Assembly (NCBI RefSeq): GCF_002163675.1
Contig: NZ_CP019334.1
Location: 1,958,501-2,022,500, forward strand
Direction: 5' to 3'
DNA from: Polaribacter sp. SA4-12
GTDB lineage: Bacteria; Bacteroidota; Bacteroidia; Flavobacteriales; Flavobacteriaceae
Length of the DNA stretch: 64,000 nucleotides
A program made the position numbers and the translations under genes. This document shows, piece after piece, positions 25,886 to 34,949 of the stretch. How positions within the stretch are numbered: the stretch's first letter is position 1; every line of letters starts with the position of its first letter. The notes beneath the pieces were generated by a model. That model saw nothing but the letters and a program-made list of their open reading frames with translations, had not been told where the DNA came from and ran no database searches.

Positions 25886-26950
25886 ATGAAATTATCTCAA
25901 AATAAGTTTTATATAATATTCAATCTCTTTGGATGGTTCCTTTTGTTTACAGCAACATTAGCTGGACCAAAATTATTTCTTTCTAATGAAGTATTAGCTT
26001 CAGAGCGTGTTTTGTATTATTGGTTAGAAACAATTGCATGTGCAATTTTAGCTTTTATGTGTACGTTTATAATTTCTTTTTTTATTGACACAAAAATTAA
26101 CTTTAATAATAGTTGGAAAACAACTACTTCGAAAATTTTAGTAATTTTCTTGACTGTTCAGGCTTTATACTCATTGTTTATTTGGCCTATTCTTGATTTT
26201 GTTCAAGAATATGCAAAATATGAATCTGATAGTGTTATGACTTTAGGTGGTAAAATATATAATGTATTTTATTTTGCAACCTTATTCATTATATGGCTTT
26301 TTGTTTTTTTAACAATCAAGATTTATCATCAATTAAAAACGGTTCAAATTAGACAATTACAATTAGAAGCTAACTTAAAGGAATCGCAATTAAACACTTT
26401 AAAAGGGCAAATAAATCCGCATTTTATGTTTAATAGCTTAAACAATATCCGTGGACTTATGTTAGAAGATGTTGGCAAAGCTAGAAATATGCTAACCAGT
26501 TTATCAGAAACTTTACGCTACTCTCTTACAAAAAGCGATGTAAATTCTATTTCATTAGAAGATGAATTAGAAATGGTTGAAAATTATATAGCCATTTCTA
26601 AAATTCAATTTGAAAATCGTTTACAATTTGAAACCCATATTGATCCAGAATCATTAAGTAAACAAATTCCACCAATGATTATTCAAATGCTAATTGAAAA
26701 TGCATTGAAACATGGAATTTCTAATTTAAAAAACGGAGGAAAAGTCAATTTATCAACAAAAATAGAAGGTAATCAATTACATATTGAAGTTGCCAATTCG
26801 GGAAAACTACATGAAAATAAAAACAGTACGCAATTAGGGGTGAAAAACATTAAGAAACGTCTTGAACTACTTTATGGAAAAGCTGCCGTTTTCAGTTTAA
26901 AAGAAATAGAAAATCAAGTAGTTGCTACTATTAAAATCCCACTAACATGA
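25886..26950 (+). CDS. LytS/YehU-type sensor histidine kinase
   Basis: 354 residues. Four membrane helices occupy the first ~150 residues, with no extracytoplasmic sensor domain. The His_kinase domain follows with the phosphoacceptor in GQINPHFMFNSLNNIRG (His near residue 179), and the ATPase part has PPMIIQMLIENALKHGI and GVKNIKKRLELLYG. Kinases of this class act with LytTR-domain regulators; the stop overlaps the start of the regulator gene by 4 bp. Confidence 0.92.
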   Translation: MKLSQNKFYIIFNLFGWFLLFTATLAGPKLFLSNEVLASERVLYYWLETIACAILAFMCTFIISFFIDTKINFNNSWKTTTSKILVIFLTVQALYSLFIWPILDFVQEYAKYESDSVMTLGGKIYNVFYFATLFIIWLFVFLTIKIYHQLKTVQIRQLQLEANLKESQLNTLKGQINPHFMFNSLNNIRGLMLEDVGKARNMLTSLSETLRYSLTKSDVNSISLEDELEMVENYIAISKIQFENRLQFETHIDPESLSKQIPPMIIQMLIENALKHGISNLKNGGKVNLSTKIEGNQLHIEVANSGKLHENKNSTQLGVKNIKKRLELLYGKAAVFSLKEIENQVVATIKIPLT

Positions 26951-27678
26951 TAACATTAAAAGCAGTTATTGTTGAAGATTCTCGTTTAGCTCGTAATGAA
27001 TTAAAAGAGCTTATTAAAGCACATAAAGAAATTGAAATTTTAGGAGAAGCAGAAAATGTAGATGATGGTTATAAATTAATTAATGATACAAAACCTGATC
27101 TTTTGTTTTTAGATATTAATATGCCTGAAAAAGATGGATTTGAACTATTGGAAATGTTAGATGAAGTTCCAACAACTATTTTTACAACAGCTTTTGATGA
27201 ATATGCTATTAAGTCTTTTGATTACAATGCTTTTGATTATTTATTGAAACCAATCAACCAAAAACGTTTTTCTAAAAGCATAGAAAAAGTAATTGAAAGC
27301 ATCAATAATAAAACAAAAGAGAAAACTAAAAACGAAGATGCTTTAAGTTTAGATAAACAAATTTTTATTAAAGACGGAGAAAAGTGTTGGTTGGTAAAAA
27401 TTCAAGATATTTCTTTATTTGAAATTGTTGGTAACTACACCCGTGTATTCTTTGACAATAACAAACCATTAATATATAAGTCTTTAGCACAAGTAGAAGA
27501 AAAATTACCCACAGAAGTCTTTTTTAGAGCAAACAGACAACAGATTATCAACATCAATCATGTTAAAAAAGTAGTCTCATGGTTTAACGGAAAGTTAAAA
27601 ATAGAAATGAATTCTGGTGAAGAAATCGAAATATCAAGAAGACAATCCTATCTTTTTAAAGAACAATTGAGTTTTTAA
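26947..27678 (+). CDS. LytTR-family response regulator
   Basis: 243 residues: receiver domain 1-120 with phosphoacceptor Asp 56 in LLFLDINMP and the Thr/Lys residues in TTAF and LLKPI, then a LytTR DNA-binding domain (about 138-243; EIVGNYTRVFF, FFRANRQQIININHV). It is the partner of the preceding kinase. LytTR regulators bind direct repeats one or two turns apart. Targets are not visible in the window. Confidence 0.93.
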   Translation: MITLKAVIVEDSRLARNELKELIKAHKEIEILGEAENVDDGYKLINDTKPDLLFLDINMPEKDGFELLEMLDEVPTTIFTTAFDEYAIKSFDYNAFDYLLKPINQKRFSKSIEKVIESINNKTKEKTKNEDALSLDKQIFIKDGEKCWLVKIQDISLFEIVGNYTRVFFDNNKPLIYKSLAQVEEKLPTEVFFRANRQQIININHVKKVVSWFNGKLKIEMNSGEEIEISRRQSYLFKEQLSF

Positions 27679-27681
27679 TTC

Positions 27682-27718
27682 AAAAAAAAGCCATCGTTTA
27701 AAACAATGGCTTTTTTTA
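27682..27718. terminator. Bidirectional terminator between LytTR regulator and ygiQ
   Basis: An A/T-flanked hairpin with AAAAGCCAT and ATGGCTTTT arms and one internal mismatch; it lies between convergent genes and has a T-run on both strands. Confidence 0.75.
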
Positions 27719-27737
27719 TTAAATTTTCAGTAAAATA

Positions 27738-29711
27738 TTACCTTCTTCTTTTTTTACTAGAAGTAGTTCTACTTGCTTTTTTCTTTCTCTTATTAAAAGG
27801 AACAGGTACTGCATCATCAAAAGTATTCTTTACTTCTTTCGCACTTTTATTCTTTTTCCAAGAATTATTTTCTGGTAACAATTTTTGCAATAAATCTTGT
27901 CTTCCAACTTTATTTAACGTGTTACGAATCCAATCTTTATTTTCCTTTTTATACCAAAAGAAAAATTTATGTTGGTCATCACGTTCCTTTTTAGTTTTCG
28001 GAGTTTTAGTTGGCTTTAAAGTATAAGGATGAAATCCTGAATAATAAATAACCGTTGCTACAGTCATAGGCGTTGGAGTAAAACCTTGCACTTGCTCTAA
28101 CTGAAAGCCCATATCTTTTGTTTCTGCAGCTAAGTTTGCCATATCTTCTACCTCACTTGCTGGGTGACTAGAAATAAAATACGGAATTAACTGAAGATTC
28201 AATTTCTTTTTGATATTTATCTTATCAAAACGTTCTTTAAACATATGAAAATATTTAAAAGAAGGTTTACGCATCAACTTTAAAACAGGATCTGAAGTAT
28301 GTTCTGGCGCAACTTTTAATCGACCAGAAACGTGTTTTGTCATTACCTCTTCTGTATACGCATCCAATTCTTTTGGATCTGCATTTTTATTGAATTCTGG
28401 CACCAACATATCATGTCTAATTCCACTTCCAATAAAAGATTTTTTAATCTTCGGATGTTTATCAACCGCTTGATATAAATCTGTTAAAGGTTTATGAGAA
28501 GTATCTAAATTAGAACAAATTACGGGCGAAATACAACTTGGTGCAACACATTTATCACAAATAGATTGTACTTTTCCTTTCATCTGATACATATTAGCAG
28601 AAGGTCCACCAATATCAGATAAATATCCTTTAAAATCTGGCATATTTGCCACTTTATCAATTTCTCTCAATACAGATTCCTGACTTCTACTTGCTATAAA
28701 TTTTCCTTGATGTGCAGAAATTGTACAAAAACTACATCCACCAAAACACCCTCTATGAATGTTGATAGAAAATTTTATCATTTCAAATGCAGGTATTGGT
28801 CCACGTTTGTCATATTTTGGATGTGGTAAACGTGTAAAAGGCAAATCGAAAGAACCATCAATTTCCTTTTCTGTCATTGTAGGATAAGGCGGATTAATCA
28901 CCAAAGTATTCTCGCCTACTCGTTGTAAAACTCTACGTGCTTTTAATTTATTAGACTCTTGCTCAATCACTTTAAAGTTAGAAGCAAATGTTTTTTTATC
29001 CTTTAAACAAGCTTCATGAGAATTAATAGTAACATCTTCCCAATCATTTACAATAGGCAAGCTTTCATTCTTTTCATTGACAAAAACAGCCGTTTGTTTA
29101 ATGTTTTTTAAACTAGAAAACGGAACACCTTTTTGCATTAATTCTACAATTTCACGCAAAGGTTGTTCTCCCATTCCATAAACCAACATATCTGCTTTAG
29201 AAGTTTCTAAAATAGAAGGTAATAACTTATCAGACCAGTAATCATAATGAGTTACACGTCTTAAAGAAGCTTCAATCCCTCCAATTAAAACAGGAATATC
29301 TGGATACTTGTCTTTTAATATTTTCGAATATACAGAAGTTGCATAATCTGGTCTAAAACCCTTATCACCATTTGGTGTATATGCATCTTTATCTCTACTG
29401 CGTTTACTCGCTGTGTAATTAGAAACCATCGGATCCATACAACCACCAGTAACCCCAAAAAATAAACGGGGCTTTCCTAATTTCTCAAAATCTTGCAAAC
29501 TATCATTCACACTTGGTTGTGGCACAATTGCCACTCGCAAACCATAACTCTCTAAAATACGACCAATTACCGCTGGTCCAAATGACGGATGATCTACATA
29601 AGCGTCTCCACTAAATAAAATCACATCCAATTCTTCCCAACCACGAATTTTCACTTCCTTGTTTGTAGTTGGTAACCAGTCTGTTAATTGATGTCTCTTT
29701 GTGCCTTCCAT
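27738..29711 (-). CDS. YgiQ-family radical SAM protein
   Basis: 657 residues from ATG 29711 (MEGTKRHQLTDWLP); the frame opens 39 bp earlier but that extension lacks similarity to the family start. The N-terminal part (LFSGDAYVDHPSFG) is the UPF0313/YgiQ hallmark. The radical SAM cluster motif is CFGGCSFC near residue 325; a second group of Cys (CDKCVAPSCISPVIC) follows. The C-terminus is a Lys/Arg-rich tail (last ~30 residues). Chemistry and substrate are unknown for the family. Confidence 0.92.
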   Translation of the reverse strand: MEGTKRHQLTDWLPTTNKEVKIRGWEELDVILFSGDAYVDHPSFGPAVIGRILESYGLRVAIVPQPSVNDSLQDFEKLGKPRLFFGVTGGCMDPMVSNYTASKRSRDKDAYTPNGDKGFRPDYATSVYSKILKDKYPDIPVLIGGIEASLRRVTHYDYWSDKLLPSILETSKADMLVYGMGEQPLREIVELMQKGVPFSSLKNIKQTAVFVNEKNESLPIVNDWEDVTINSHEACLKDKKTFASNFKVIEQESNKLKARRVLQRVGENTLVINPPYPTMTEKEIDGSFDLPFTRLPHPKYDKRGPIPAFEMIKFSINIHRGCFGGCSFCTISAHQGKFIASRSQESVLREIDKVANMPDFKGYLSDIGGPSANMYQMKGKVQSICDKCVAPSCISPVICSNLDTSHKPLTDLYQAVDKHPKIKKSFIGSGIRHDMLVPEFNKNADPKELDAYTEEVMTKHVSGRLKVAPEHTSDPVLKLMRKPSFKYFHMFKERFDKINIKKKLNLQLIPYFISSHPASEVEDMANLAAETKDMGFQLEQVQGFTPTPMTVATVIYYSGFHPYTLKPTKTPKTKKERDDQHKFFFWYKKENKDWIRNTLNKVGRQDLLQKLLPENNSWKKNKSAKEVKNTFDDAVPVPFNKRKKKASRTTSSKKRRR

Positions 29712-29782
29712 ATTTTGCAAAAATACATCAATTTTAATTGACAGAAACACTTATTTTATAAATGCCTTTCTTACAATTATTT

Positions 29783-29868
29783 GAAGCTATTTCCAGCTTT
29801 CACTACTCGCTTTTTTTATTCAGAAAAGAATAAAAAAGAGCTCAAACAAACCGTTCAATCTGGGCTAG
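29783..29868 (-). ncRNA. Flavo-1-like structured RNA element
   Basis: On the minus strand the element begins with TAGCCCAGATTGAACGG, goes through an A/T-rich hairpin (GAGCTCTTTTTTATTC with its partner arm) and ends with GTGAAAGCTGGAAATAGCTTC in split parts. The layout matches a conserved intergenic element that I know from many flavobacteria, where CCCCGATTG pairs with GCGGGA; here CCAG/CTGG would be a compensated pair. It lies about 70 bp upstream of ygiQ. The assignment to the Rfam Flavo-1 family is from memory. Confidence 0.5.
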
Positions 29869-29953
29869 ACTAGTTTGCTCGCTTCTTGTATAATAAAAGA
29901 AAGCTTTTCAACTAACAAACTTTGTACCTCTGTGACTTTACAAGAAAAAAAAC

Positions 29954-30451
29954 TCAAAACTCATCATCAAAAGGATTGTTAAAAGGCAAATTATCGTCAA
30001 TGTCATAATCGTCATAATTAACACCAGGAGGATTAAAAAGTCCCCATCTGTCAATAATATAATTCCATTCATCAAACGTTTTTACCCATTCTGCGAATAA
30101 AACTCTAAACTCTTCTACCTCATTTCTAATCAATTCTAAATAATCCAATTCTTTAAATCCACACATTTTTAAACCAGAAGTTGTTGCTAAAATCATTTGT
30201 GCTTCTTTCCTAATAATTGCAGCATTTTGCATTTTAATGTCATACAACATATTTTCCTTATATGCACCCACAATTTTTGTAGGAATAATAAAAGCACTTT
30301 CATTCAATTGATTCTTATAATCAACTAATATGTTATTTTCAAAATCTTCTTTGTCTACATTTTCTTCTATCAACAAAGAAACTTTCTGTATCAACAAATA
30401 AATCTCTTCTGCTTTTTTAAAAAGCGGAAAACTATATAATTTTTCATCCAT
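29954..30451 (-). CDS. Four-helix-bundle-like hypothetical protein with acidic tail
   Basis: 165 residues, all helical up to about 130, then a Pro/Asn/Asp-rich acidic tail (DDYDIDDNLPF). The helical pattern, with FKKAEEIYLLIQKV, IIPTKIVGAYKENML and IRKEAQMILATTSGL, resembles the S23/four-helix-bundle (23S rRNA intervening sequence) proteins, but this is a pattern impression. It lies 2 bp after the DJ-1-like gene and is probably co-transcribed. Confidence 0.65.
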   Translation of the reverse strand: MDEKLYSFPLFKKAEEIYLLIQKVSLLIEENVDKEDFENNILVDYKNQLNESAFIIPTKIVGAYKENMLYDIKMQNAAIIRKEAQMILATTSGLKMCGFKELDYLELIRNEVEEFRVLFAEWVKTFDEWNYIIDRWGLFNPPGVNYDDYDIDDNLPFNNPFDDEF

Positions 30452-30453
30452 AA

Positions 30454-31200
30454 TTACTCAACAATTAAGTGCGGAATCTCATCAACATTCCAATCAATTA
30501 CTAAACCTCCTGCTAAAGATTGCGCGACTTCCTTTCCATATAAAAATTCACATAAATACAATGCTGCTTCAAAAGATTTTGCGCCTCCTGCTGAAGTAAT
30601 GTATTTTCCATCGTGGACAAACAATACCTTTTTTCTGATGTCTAATTCAGGAAACGTTTCTCTCATTTTATCAATATCCGAAGGAAAAGTAGTAGAAACT
30701 TTGTCTTTTAACAATCCTGCTTTTGCTAAAACAAAAGCGCCATCACAATGAGATGTAATATAAGTAGCTTCTTTATCAACTCGTTTTACAAAATCTATCA
30801 TCGCTTTATCATCTAAATCAGAATCTAAATGATGTTCTGCAGAAGGAACCACCAAAATATCAATTTTAGGCAACGAATCTTTTAGATAATTATAATCTGG
30901 CAGAATTCTCATTCCTTCAAAAGTAGTAATCGGTTTATCAGTATTTGCAACGGTAAAAACATTCATTGCTTTAATATTCTCTCTAAAAATAGTATGTTGA
31001 AAAATATCAAAAGGAGCCGTTAATTCTGTGTTGAAAGTTCCATCCATAATTAAAAAAGCAACATTATATCTGTCTTTTTCTAACTTTGGAAAAACTTTAA
31101 CTTGTTCAACTTCTTTCAGAATCTCAGTGTTCTTTTCTATATTCTTAGATTGACAGCTTATAATAACAATCGTTAATAAAGACAAAAGTGCTCTTTTCAT
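30454..31200 (-). CDS. DJ-1/PfpI-family lipoprotein
   Basis: 248 residues with a lipoprotein signal (VIISC, Cys near residue 16). The DJ-1/PfpI fold starts around residue 45 (YNVAFLIMDG) and the nucleophile elbow is TSHCDGAFVLAKAGLL, with Cys near residue 153; GGAKSFEAALYL closes the domain. It resembles the GATase-1-like domains of AraC-type regulators but lacks any DNA-binding part and is predicted at the periplasmic membrane. Enzyme activity is unknown. Confidence 0.85.
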   Translation of the reverse strand: MKRALLSLLTIVIISCQSKNIEKNTEILKEVEQVKVFPKLEKDRYNVAFLIMDGTFNTELTAPFDIFQHTIFRENIKAMNVFTVANTDKPITTFEGMRILPDYNYLKDSLPKIDILVVPSAEHHLDSDLDDKAMIDFVKRVDKEATYITSHCDGAFVLAKAGLLKDKVSTTFPSDIDKMRETFPELDIRKKVLFVHDGKYITSAGGAKSFEAALYLCEFLYGKEVAQSLAGGLVIDWNVDEIPHLIVE

Positions 31201-31310
31201 TTTATGAATTTAAATGGATTATAAAAGTATCTAAATTCACTTTAACAGTTCATTTTTTTAGTAACTCTTTTTTGTTTTGTAGATTTAGCGTCAAAATAAA
31301 CCACTTTTAT

Positions 31311-33230
31311 ATGAACAAATACATACTACTTTCCTTTTTAAGTTTTTTTCTGATTACAAATTGTGCAAAAACATCAAAAGAAAAAACACCTAAAAAAGAC
31401 ACTTATGTAGTTGATAATTACACAAAAAAAGAAGTAGATATTATAATGAGAGATGGTGCTAAACTGCACACAACCATCTATTCTCCTAAAAACACGAGTA
31501 AAGAATATCCTATTTTAATGCAAAGAACGCCTTATAGTTCTAGACCTTATGGAGCAGGAATGAAAACCAAAATCGGTCCGAATGTTCATTTAATGAAAGA
31601 AGGCAATATTGTTGTGTATCAAGATGTTCGTGGTCGTTGGATGAGTGAAGGCGTTTACGATAATATGCGTGCTTACATCCCAAATAAAACAGCAAAACAG
31701 TCTGATGAAGTTTCTGATACTTATGACACTATTGATTGGTTGGTGAAAAACGTAGAAAACAATAATGGAAATGTTGGTACTTGGGGAATTTCCTATCCTG
31801 GTCATTATGCAACTATTTCTGCTATTGATGCGCATCCTGCTTTAAAAGCGGCTTCTCCACAAGCTTGTATTGGCGATTTTTTCTTTGATGATTTTCATCA
31901 TAATGGCGCTTTTTTATTAAGTTATTTTAGAGCAATTTCTTTATTCGGGACTTATAAAGACACGCCAACTGATTCTGCTTGGTATTCTTTTCCGAAAATG
32001 AATTCGCAAGATCAATATCAATTTTTCTTAGATAAAGGTCCTTTAAAAAACTTAAACGAATATTTTCAATATGATAAATTAGATGTAAAAACGGCTGAAA
32101 GTAAAGATCAAATTGATGATTTTTTCTGGAAAGAAATTGTTGAACATCCTAATTATGATTCCGTTTGGCAAAGCAAAGGAATTATTCAGCATTTAGATAA
32201 AGTTCCTGCAACTGTAGCAACAATGATTGTTGGTGGTGAGTTTGATGCAGAAGATTTATACGGACCTTTAGAAACTTATAAAGCCATTGAAAAACACGGA
32301 AAAAACAATTACAATACTTTAGTTTTTGGTCCTTGGGATCATGGAAAATGGGCAAGTTCTAGAACGAAAAACTCTGTTGGAAACTACTATTTTGGAGATT
32401 CTATTTCTTTAAAATTTCAAAAAAACATTGAAACTAAATTCTTTAATCATTTCTTAAAAGGAAAAGGTGATAAAAATTCTGGTTTACCTGAAGCCTATGT
32501 TTTTGATTCTGGTAAAAAAGAATGGAAATCTTATGACGCTTGGCCTCCTAAAAACGTAGTAAAAGAAGATTGGTTTTTAAATCGAAATCAAGGTTTAGCG
32601 AAAAAACATGATGGTAAATTAACGCGTGAAATTAAATTTATAAGTGACGTTAAACACCCTGTTCCTTATTCTGAAGATATTAAAACTGTTTTCACTCCAA
32701 GAAAATACATGACAGATGATCAGCGTTTTGCTGCAAGAAGACCAGATGTTTTGGTTTTTCAAACGGATGTTTTAACAGAAGGTTTTACTTTAGCCGGAGA
32801 TATTTTAGCAAAACTAAAAGTTGCGACTACAGGTTCTGCTGCAGATTGGGTTGTAAAAGTAATTGATGTTCATCCTGCGAATTCAGAAGAAAACAACGAT
32901 AAGTTGCAAGATCATTTAAAAATGAGCAACTATCATTTAATGGTTAGAAGTGAAGTTTTACGTGGACGTTTTAGAAATAGTTTTGAAAAACCAGAACCTT
33001 TTATTCCAAACAAAAAAACAGACGTAAATATAAAATTACAAGATGTTTTTCACACTTTTAAAAAAGGGCATAAAGTACAAATACAAGTGCAAAGTACTTG
33101 GTTTCCTCTAATAGATTTAAATCCTCAAACGTATGTAGATAATATCTATAAAGCAGATGAGAAAGATTTTAAAACACAAACGCATACTGTTTTTACAGAT
33201 TCTAGTATTGAGTTTTCTGTGTTAAAATAA
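31311..33230 (+). CDS. CocE/NonD-family (S15-like) hydrolase lipoprotein
   Basis: 639 residues from ATG 31311, which starts a proper lipoprotein signal (ITNC, Cys 18); the frame extends upstream without sense. The alpha/beta hydrolase domain carries the nucleophile in GTWGISYPGHYA (Ser 161), the acid in VGGEFDAED and the His in FGPWDHGKW; a C-terminal jelly-roll domain (about 470-639) completes the X-Pro dipeptidyl-peptidase/alpha-amino acid ester hydrolase layout. Such enzymes cleave Xaa-Pro peptides or acylate beta-lactams; the natural substrate here is open. Confidence 0.9.
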   Translation: MNKYILLSFLSFFLITNCAKTSKEKTPKKDTYVVDNYTKKEVDIIMRDGAKLHTTIYSPKNTSKEYPILMQRTPYSSRPYGAGMKTKIGPNVHLMKEGNIVVYQDVRGRWMSEGVYDNMRAYIPNKTAKQSDEVSDTYDTIDWLVKNVENNNGNVGTWGISYPGHYATISAIDAHPALKAASPQACIGDFFFDDFHHNGAFLLSYFRAISLFGTYKDTPTDSAWYSFPKMNSQDQYQFFLDKGPLKNLNEYFQYDKLDVKTAESKDQIDDFFWKEIVEHPNYDSVWQSKGIIQHLDKVPATVATMIVGGEFDAEDLYGPLETYKAIEKHGKNNYNTLVFGPWDHGKWASSRTKNSVGNYYFGDSISLKFQKNIETKFFNHFLKGKGDKNSGLPEAYVFDSGKKEWKSYDAWPPKNVVKEDWFLNRNQGLAKKHDGKLTREIKFISDVKHPVPYSEDIKTVFTPRKYMTDDQRFAARRPDVLVFQTDVLTEGFTLAGDILAKLKVATTGSAADWVVKVIDVHPANSEENNDKLQDHLKMSNYHLMVRSEVLRGRFRNSFEKPEPFIPNKKTDVNIKLQDVFHTFKKGHKVQIQVQSTWFPLIDLNPQTYVDNIYKADEKDFKTQTHTVFTDSSIEFSVLK

Positions 33231-33239
33231 ATAATTACT

Positions 33240-34565
33240 ATGGAAAAAAATGAAACAAGTTTAACAAAAGATAATACGAGTTTTACTTCTAAAGATTGGC
33301 TTCAGAAACTAAAAAATGAAAGTTGGGAAGCAGAATTATTAGTTTCAGCAATTGCAATTTTTGGTACGTTTCAATTATTTAAGGTAATAAATTGGACAAC
33401 AAATTGGTTTATTGATATTTTAGATCCAAGTCAATATATTGTTGCTTACTTTATTGTCTTTTTTGGGCTCATTGCAATAAGTACTTTAGTTGCAATGTTT
33501 GTTATTCATTTTTTCCTAAGAGCTTATTGGATTGGTCTTGTGGGGTTAAATTCTGTTTTTCCTGATTATAGCATAGAAGATAGTGCGTATTCTAAAATTT
33601 ACACAGAAAAAATACTTTCAATTTTACCTAAACTAACAGACTCAATTGAGAAAGTAGACAAACTCTGTAGCGTTATTTTTTCTGTGGCATTTACACTTTT
33701 ATTAATGCTAACTTATATGGCATTTTTTGCAAGTGTTTATTTATTGCTTTTTAACCTTCTATCAGAATACATATCAATTTACATACTTTTAATTCCTCTT
33801 ATTATCTTTTTGATCGTTTATACGATACAAATGATTATTTCGATAGTTGCGAATGTTAAAAAGTACAAGGAGGATGTAAAAATTCAAACTTGGTATTTTA
33901 AGATTGTAAAAATAGGATCCATTTTTATGTTAGGACCTTTGTATAAAAACATCTTACAAATAACGATGATCTTTGGGTCAAATTTCAAGAAAAACAAAGC
34001 GCTTACAAAATTGATTATTGCCTTTATGTTTTCTGGAATGTTGGTTTCCTTCTTCAAAATTAAGGATACAAATATTTTCTATTTAATTGGTAAGTCGTTC
34101 GATATTACAACAGATTATAGCAAACCTTTTTCTAGCTTTTATAAAACAGAAAATAAGGATATTGATTTTTTATTAACACCTCAATTAGAATCGGATGTAG
34201 TTACAACCAAACTTACAAAATTGTTTATTCCTATTTTTGAACATGAAAGAAACAGTTTTCAAAAAAACTGCCCTGAGTTTGAAGATGATGATACAAAAAC
34301 CAGGAATGAGAACAGGATAAAAGGTTGGCAAAACAAATTAGATTGTTATAACAATTATCATCAGATTCTAATAAATGATAAAATTATTGAAATTGATTTC
34401 AACAAATACTATCACCCAAAAACAAAACAATTTGGAATTATATGCTATTTAAAAGCTACAGATTTTGTGGAAGGAAAAAATATTTTAACTGTAAACAAAA
34501 TCAATGCAGAAGAAAACAGCATTTCTAAATGGTTAATTCCATTTCAATATTATAAGAATTATTAA
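33240..34565 (+). CDS. Large membrane protein of unknown function
   Basis: 441 residues with about five membrane helices (30-50, 63-90, 140-168, 178-206, 252-272) and a C-terminal soluble domain of ~170 residues that contains HERNSFQKNCPEFEDDD and a second Cys in NKLDCYNNY, perhaps a disulfide pair outside the membrane. It begins 9 bp after the S15-like gene and is probably in the same operon. No family is recognised. Confidence 0.7.
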   Translation: MEKNETSLTKDNTSFTSKDWLQKLKNESWEAELLVSAIAIFGTFQLFKVINWTTNWFIDILDPSQYIVAYFIVFFGLIAISTLVAMFVIHFFLRAYWIGLVGLNSVFPDYSIEDSAYSKIYTEKILSILPKLTDSIEKVDKLCSVIFSVAFTLLLMLTYMAFFASVYLLLFNLLSEYISIYILLIPLIIFLIVYTIQMIISIVANVKKYKEDVKIQTWYFKIVKIGSIFMLGPLYKNILQITMIFGSNFKKNKALTKLIIAFMFSGMLVSFFKIKDTNIFYLIGKSFDITTDYSKPFSSFYKTENKDIDFLLTPQLESDVVTTKLTKLFIPIFEHERNSFQKNCPEFEDDDTKTRNENRIKGWQNKLDCYNNYHQILINDKIIEIDFNKYYHPKTKQFGIICYLKATDFVEGKNILTVNKINAEENSISKWLIPFQYYKNY

Positions 34566-34569
34566 CTCT

Positions 34570-34944
34570 TTAAATCCGCCAAGGCGGATTTTTTCTATTT
34601 ACGCCAGCTTTGTAAAGAATAATTTTATTGCCATCTAAATCTACAATGTGAGCTTCTCTCCATAACCAAGGTTGATCTATTGGCAATTGTGTAAATACGA
34701 CTCCTTTTTCTTGAAGTTCTAAAACTAATTCATCTAAATTATTGTCTTCAAAATAAATTACAACTCCTTCTCCTTTTGAGATTTCATCAACCTTATGAAT
34801 CGAAAAAGTAGCATCGCCATCTTGCACTTCAAAGCGTACATAATTAGGTTTTGCATCAACAATTAAAATCAAACCTAATTTTTGATAAAATTGCGTTGCT
34901 TTTTCAACATCCAAAGAAGGAATTGTAATTTGATTTAAATTCAT
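34570..34944 (-). CDS. VOC/glyoxalase-family protein
   Basis: 124 residues, one VOC module: LNQITIPSLDVEKATQFYQKLGL at the start (shown only in part as the family pattern), FEVQDGDATFSIH in the middle, and the closing PWLWREAHIVDLDGNKIILY followed by NPPWRI. The family includes glyoxalases and bleomycin-resistance proteins; no specific substrate can be named. It starts 5 bp after the true end of the MFS transporter frame and is probably co-transcribed with it. The last codons coincide with a terminator hairpin. Confidence 0.85.
   Translation of the reverse strand: MNLNQITIPSLDVEKATQFYQKLGLILIVDAKPNYVRFEVQDGDATFSIHKVDEISKGEGVVIYFEDNNLDELVLELQEKGVVFTQLPIDQPWLWREAHIVDLDGNKIILYKAGVNRKNPPWRI
34572..34595 (+). 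terminator. Terminator embedded in the 3' end of the VOC gene
   Basis: Nine-base GC-rich stem (34572-34580 with 34583-34591), 2-nt loop, then a T-run on the plus strand, just after the 441-residue membrane protein gene. The same bases encode the last residues (NPPWRI) of the convergent VOC protein. Confidence 0.65.
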
Positions 34945-34949
34945 ATTCT

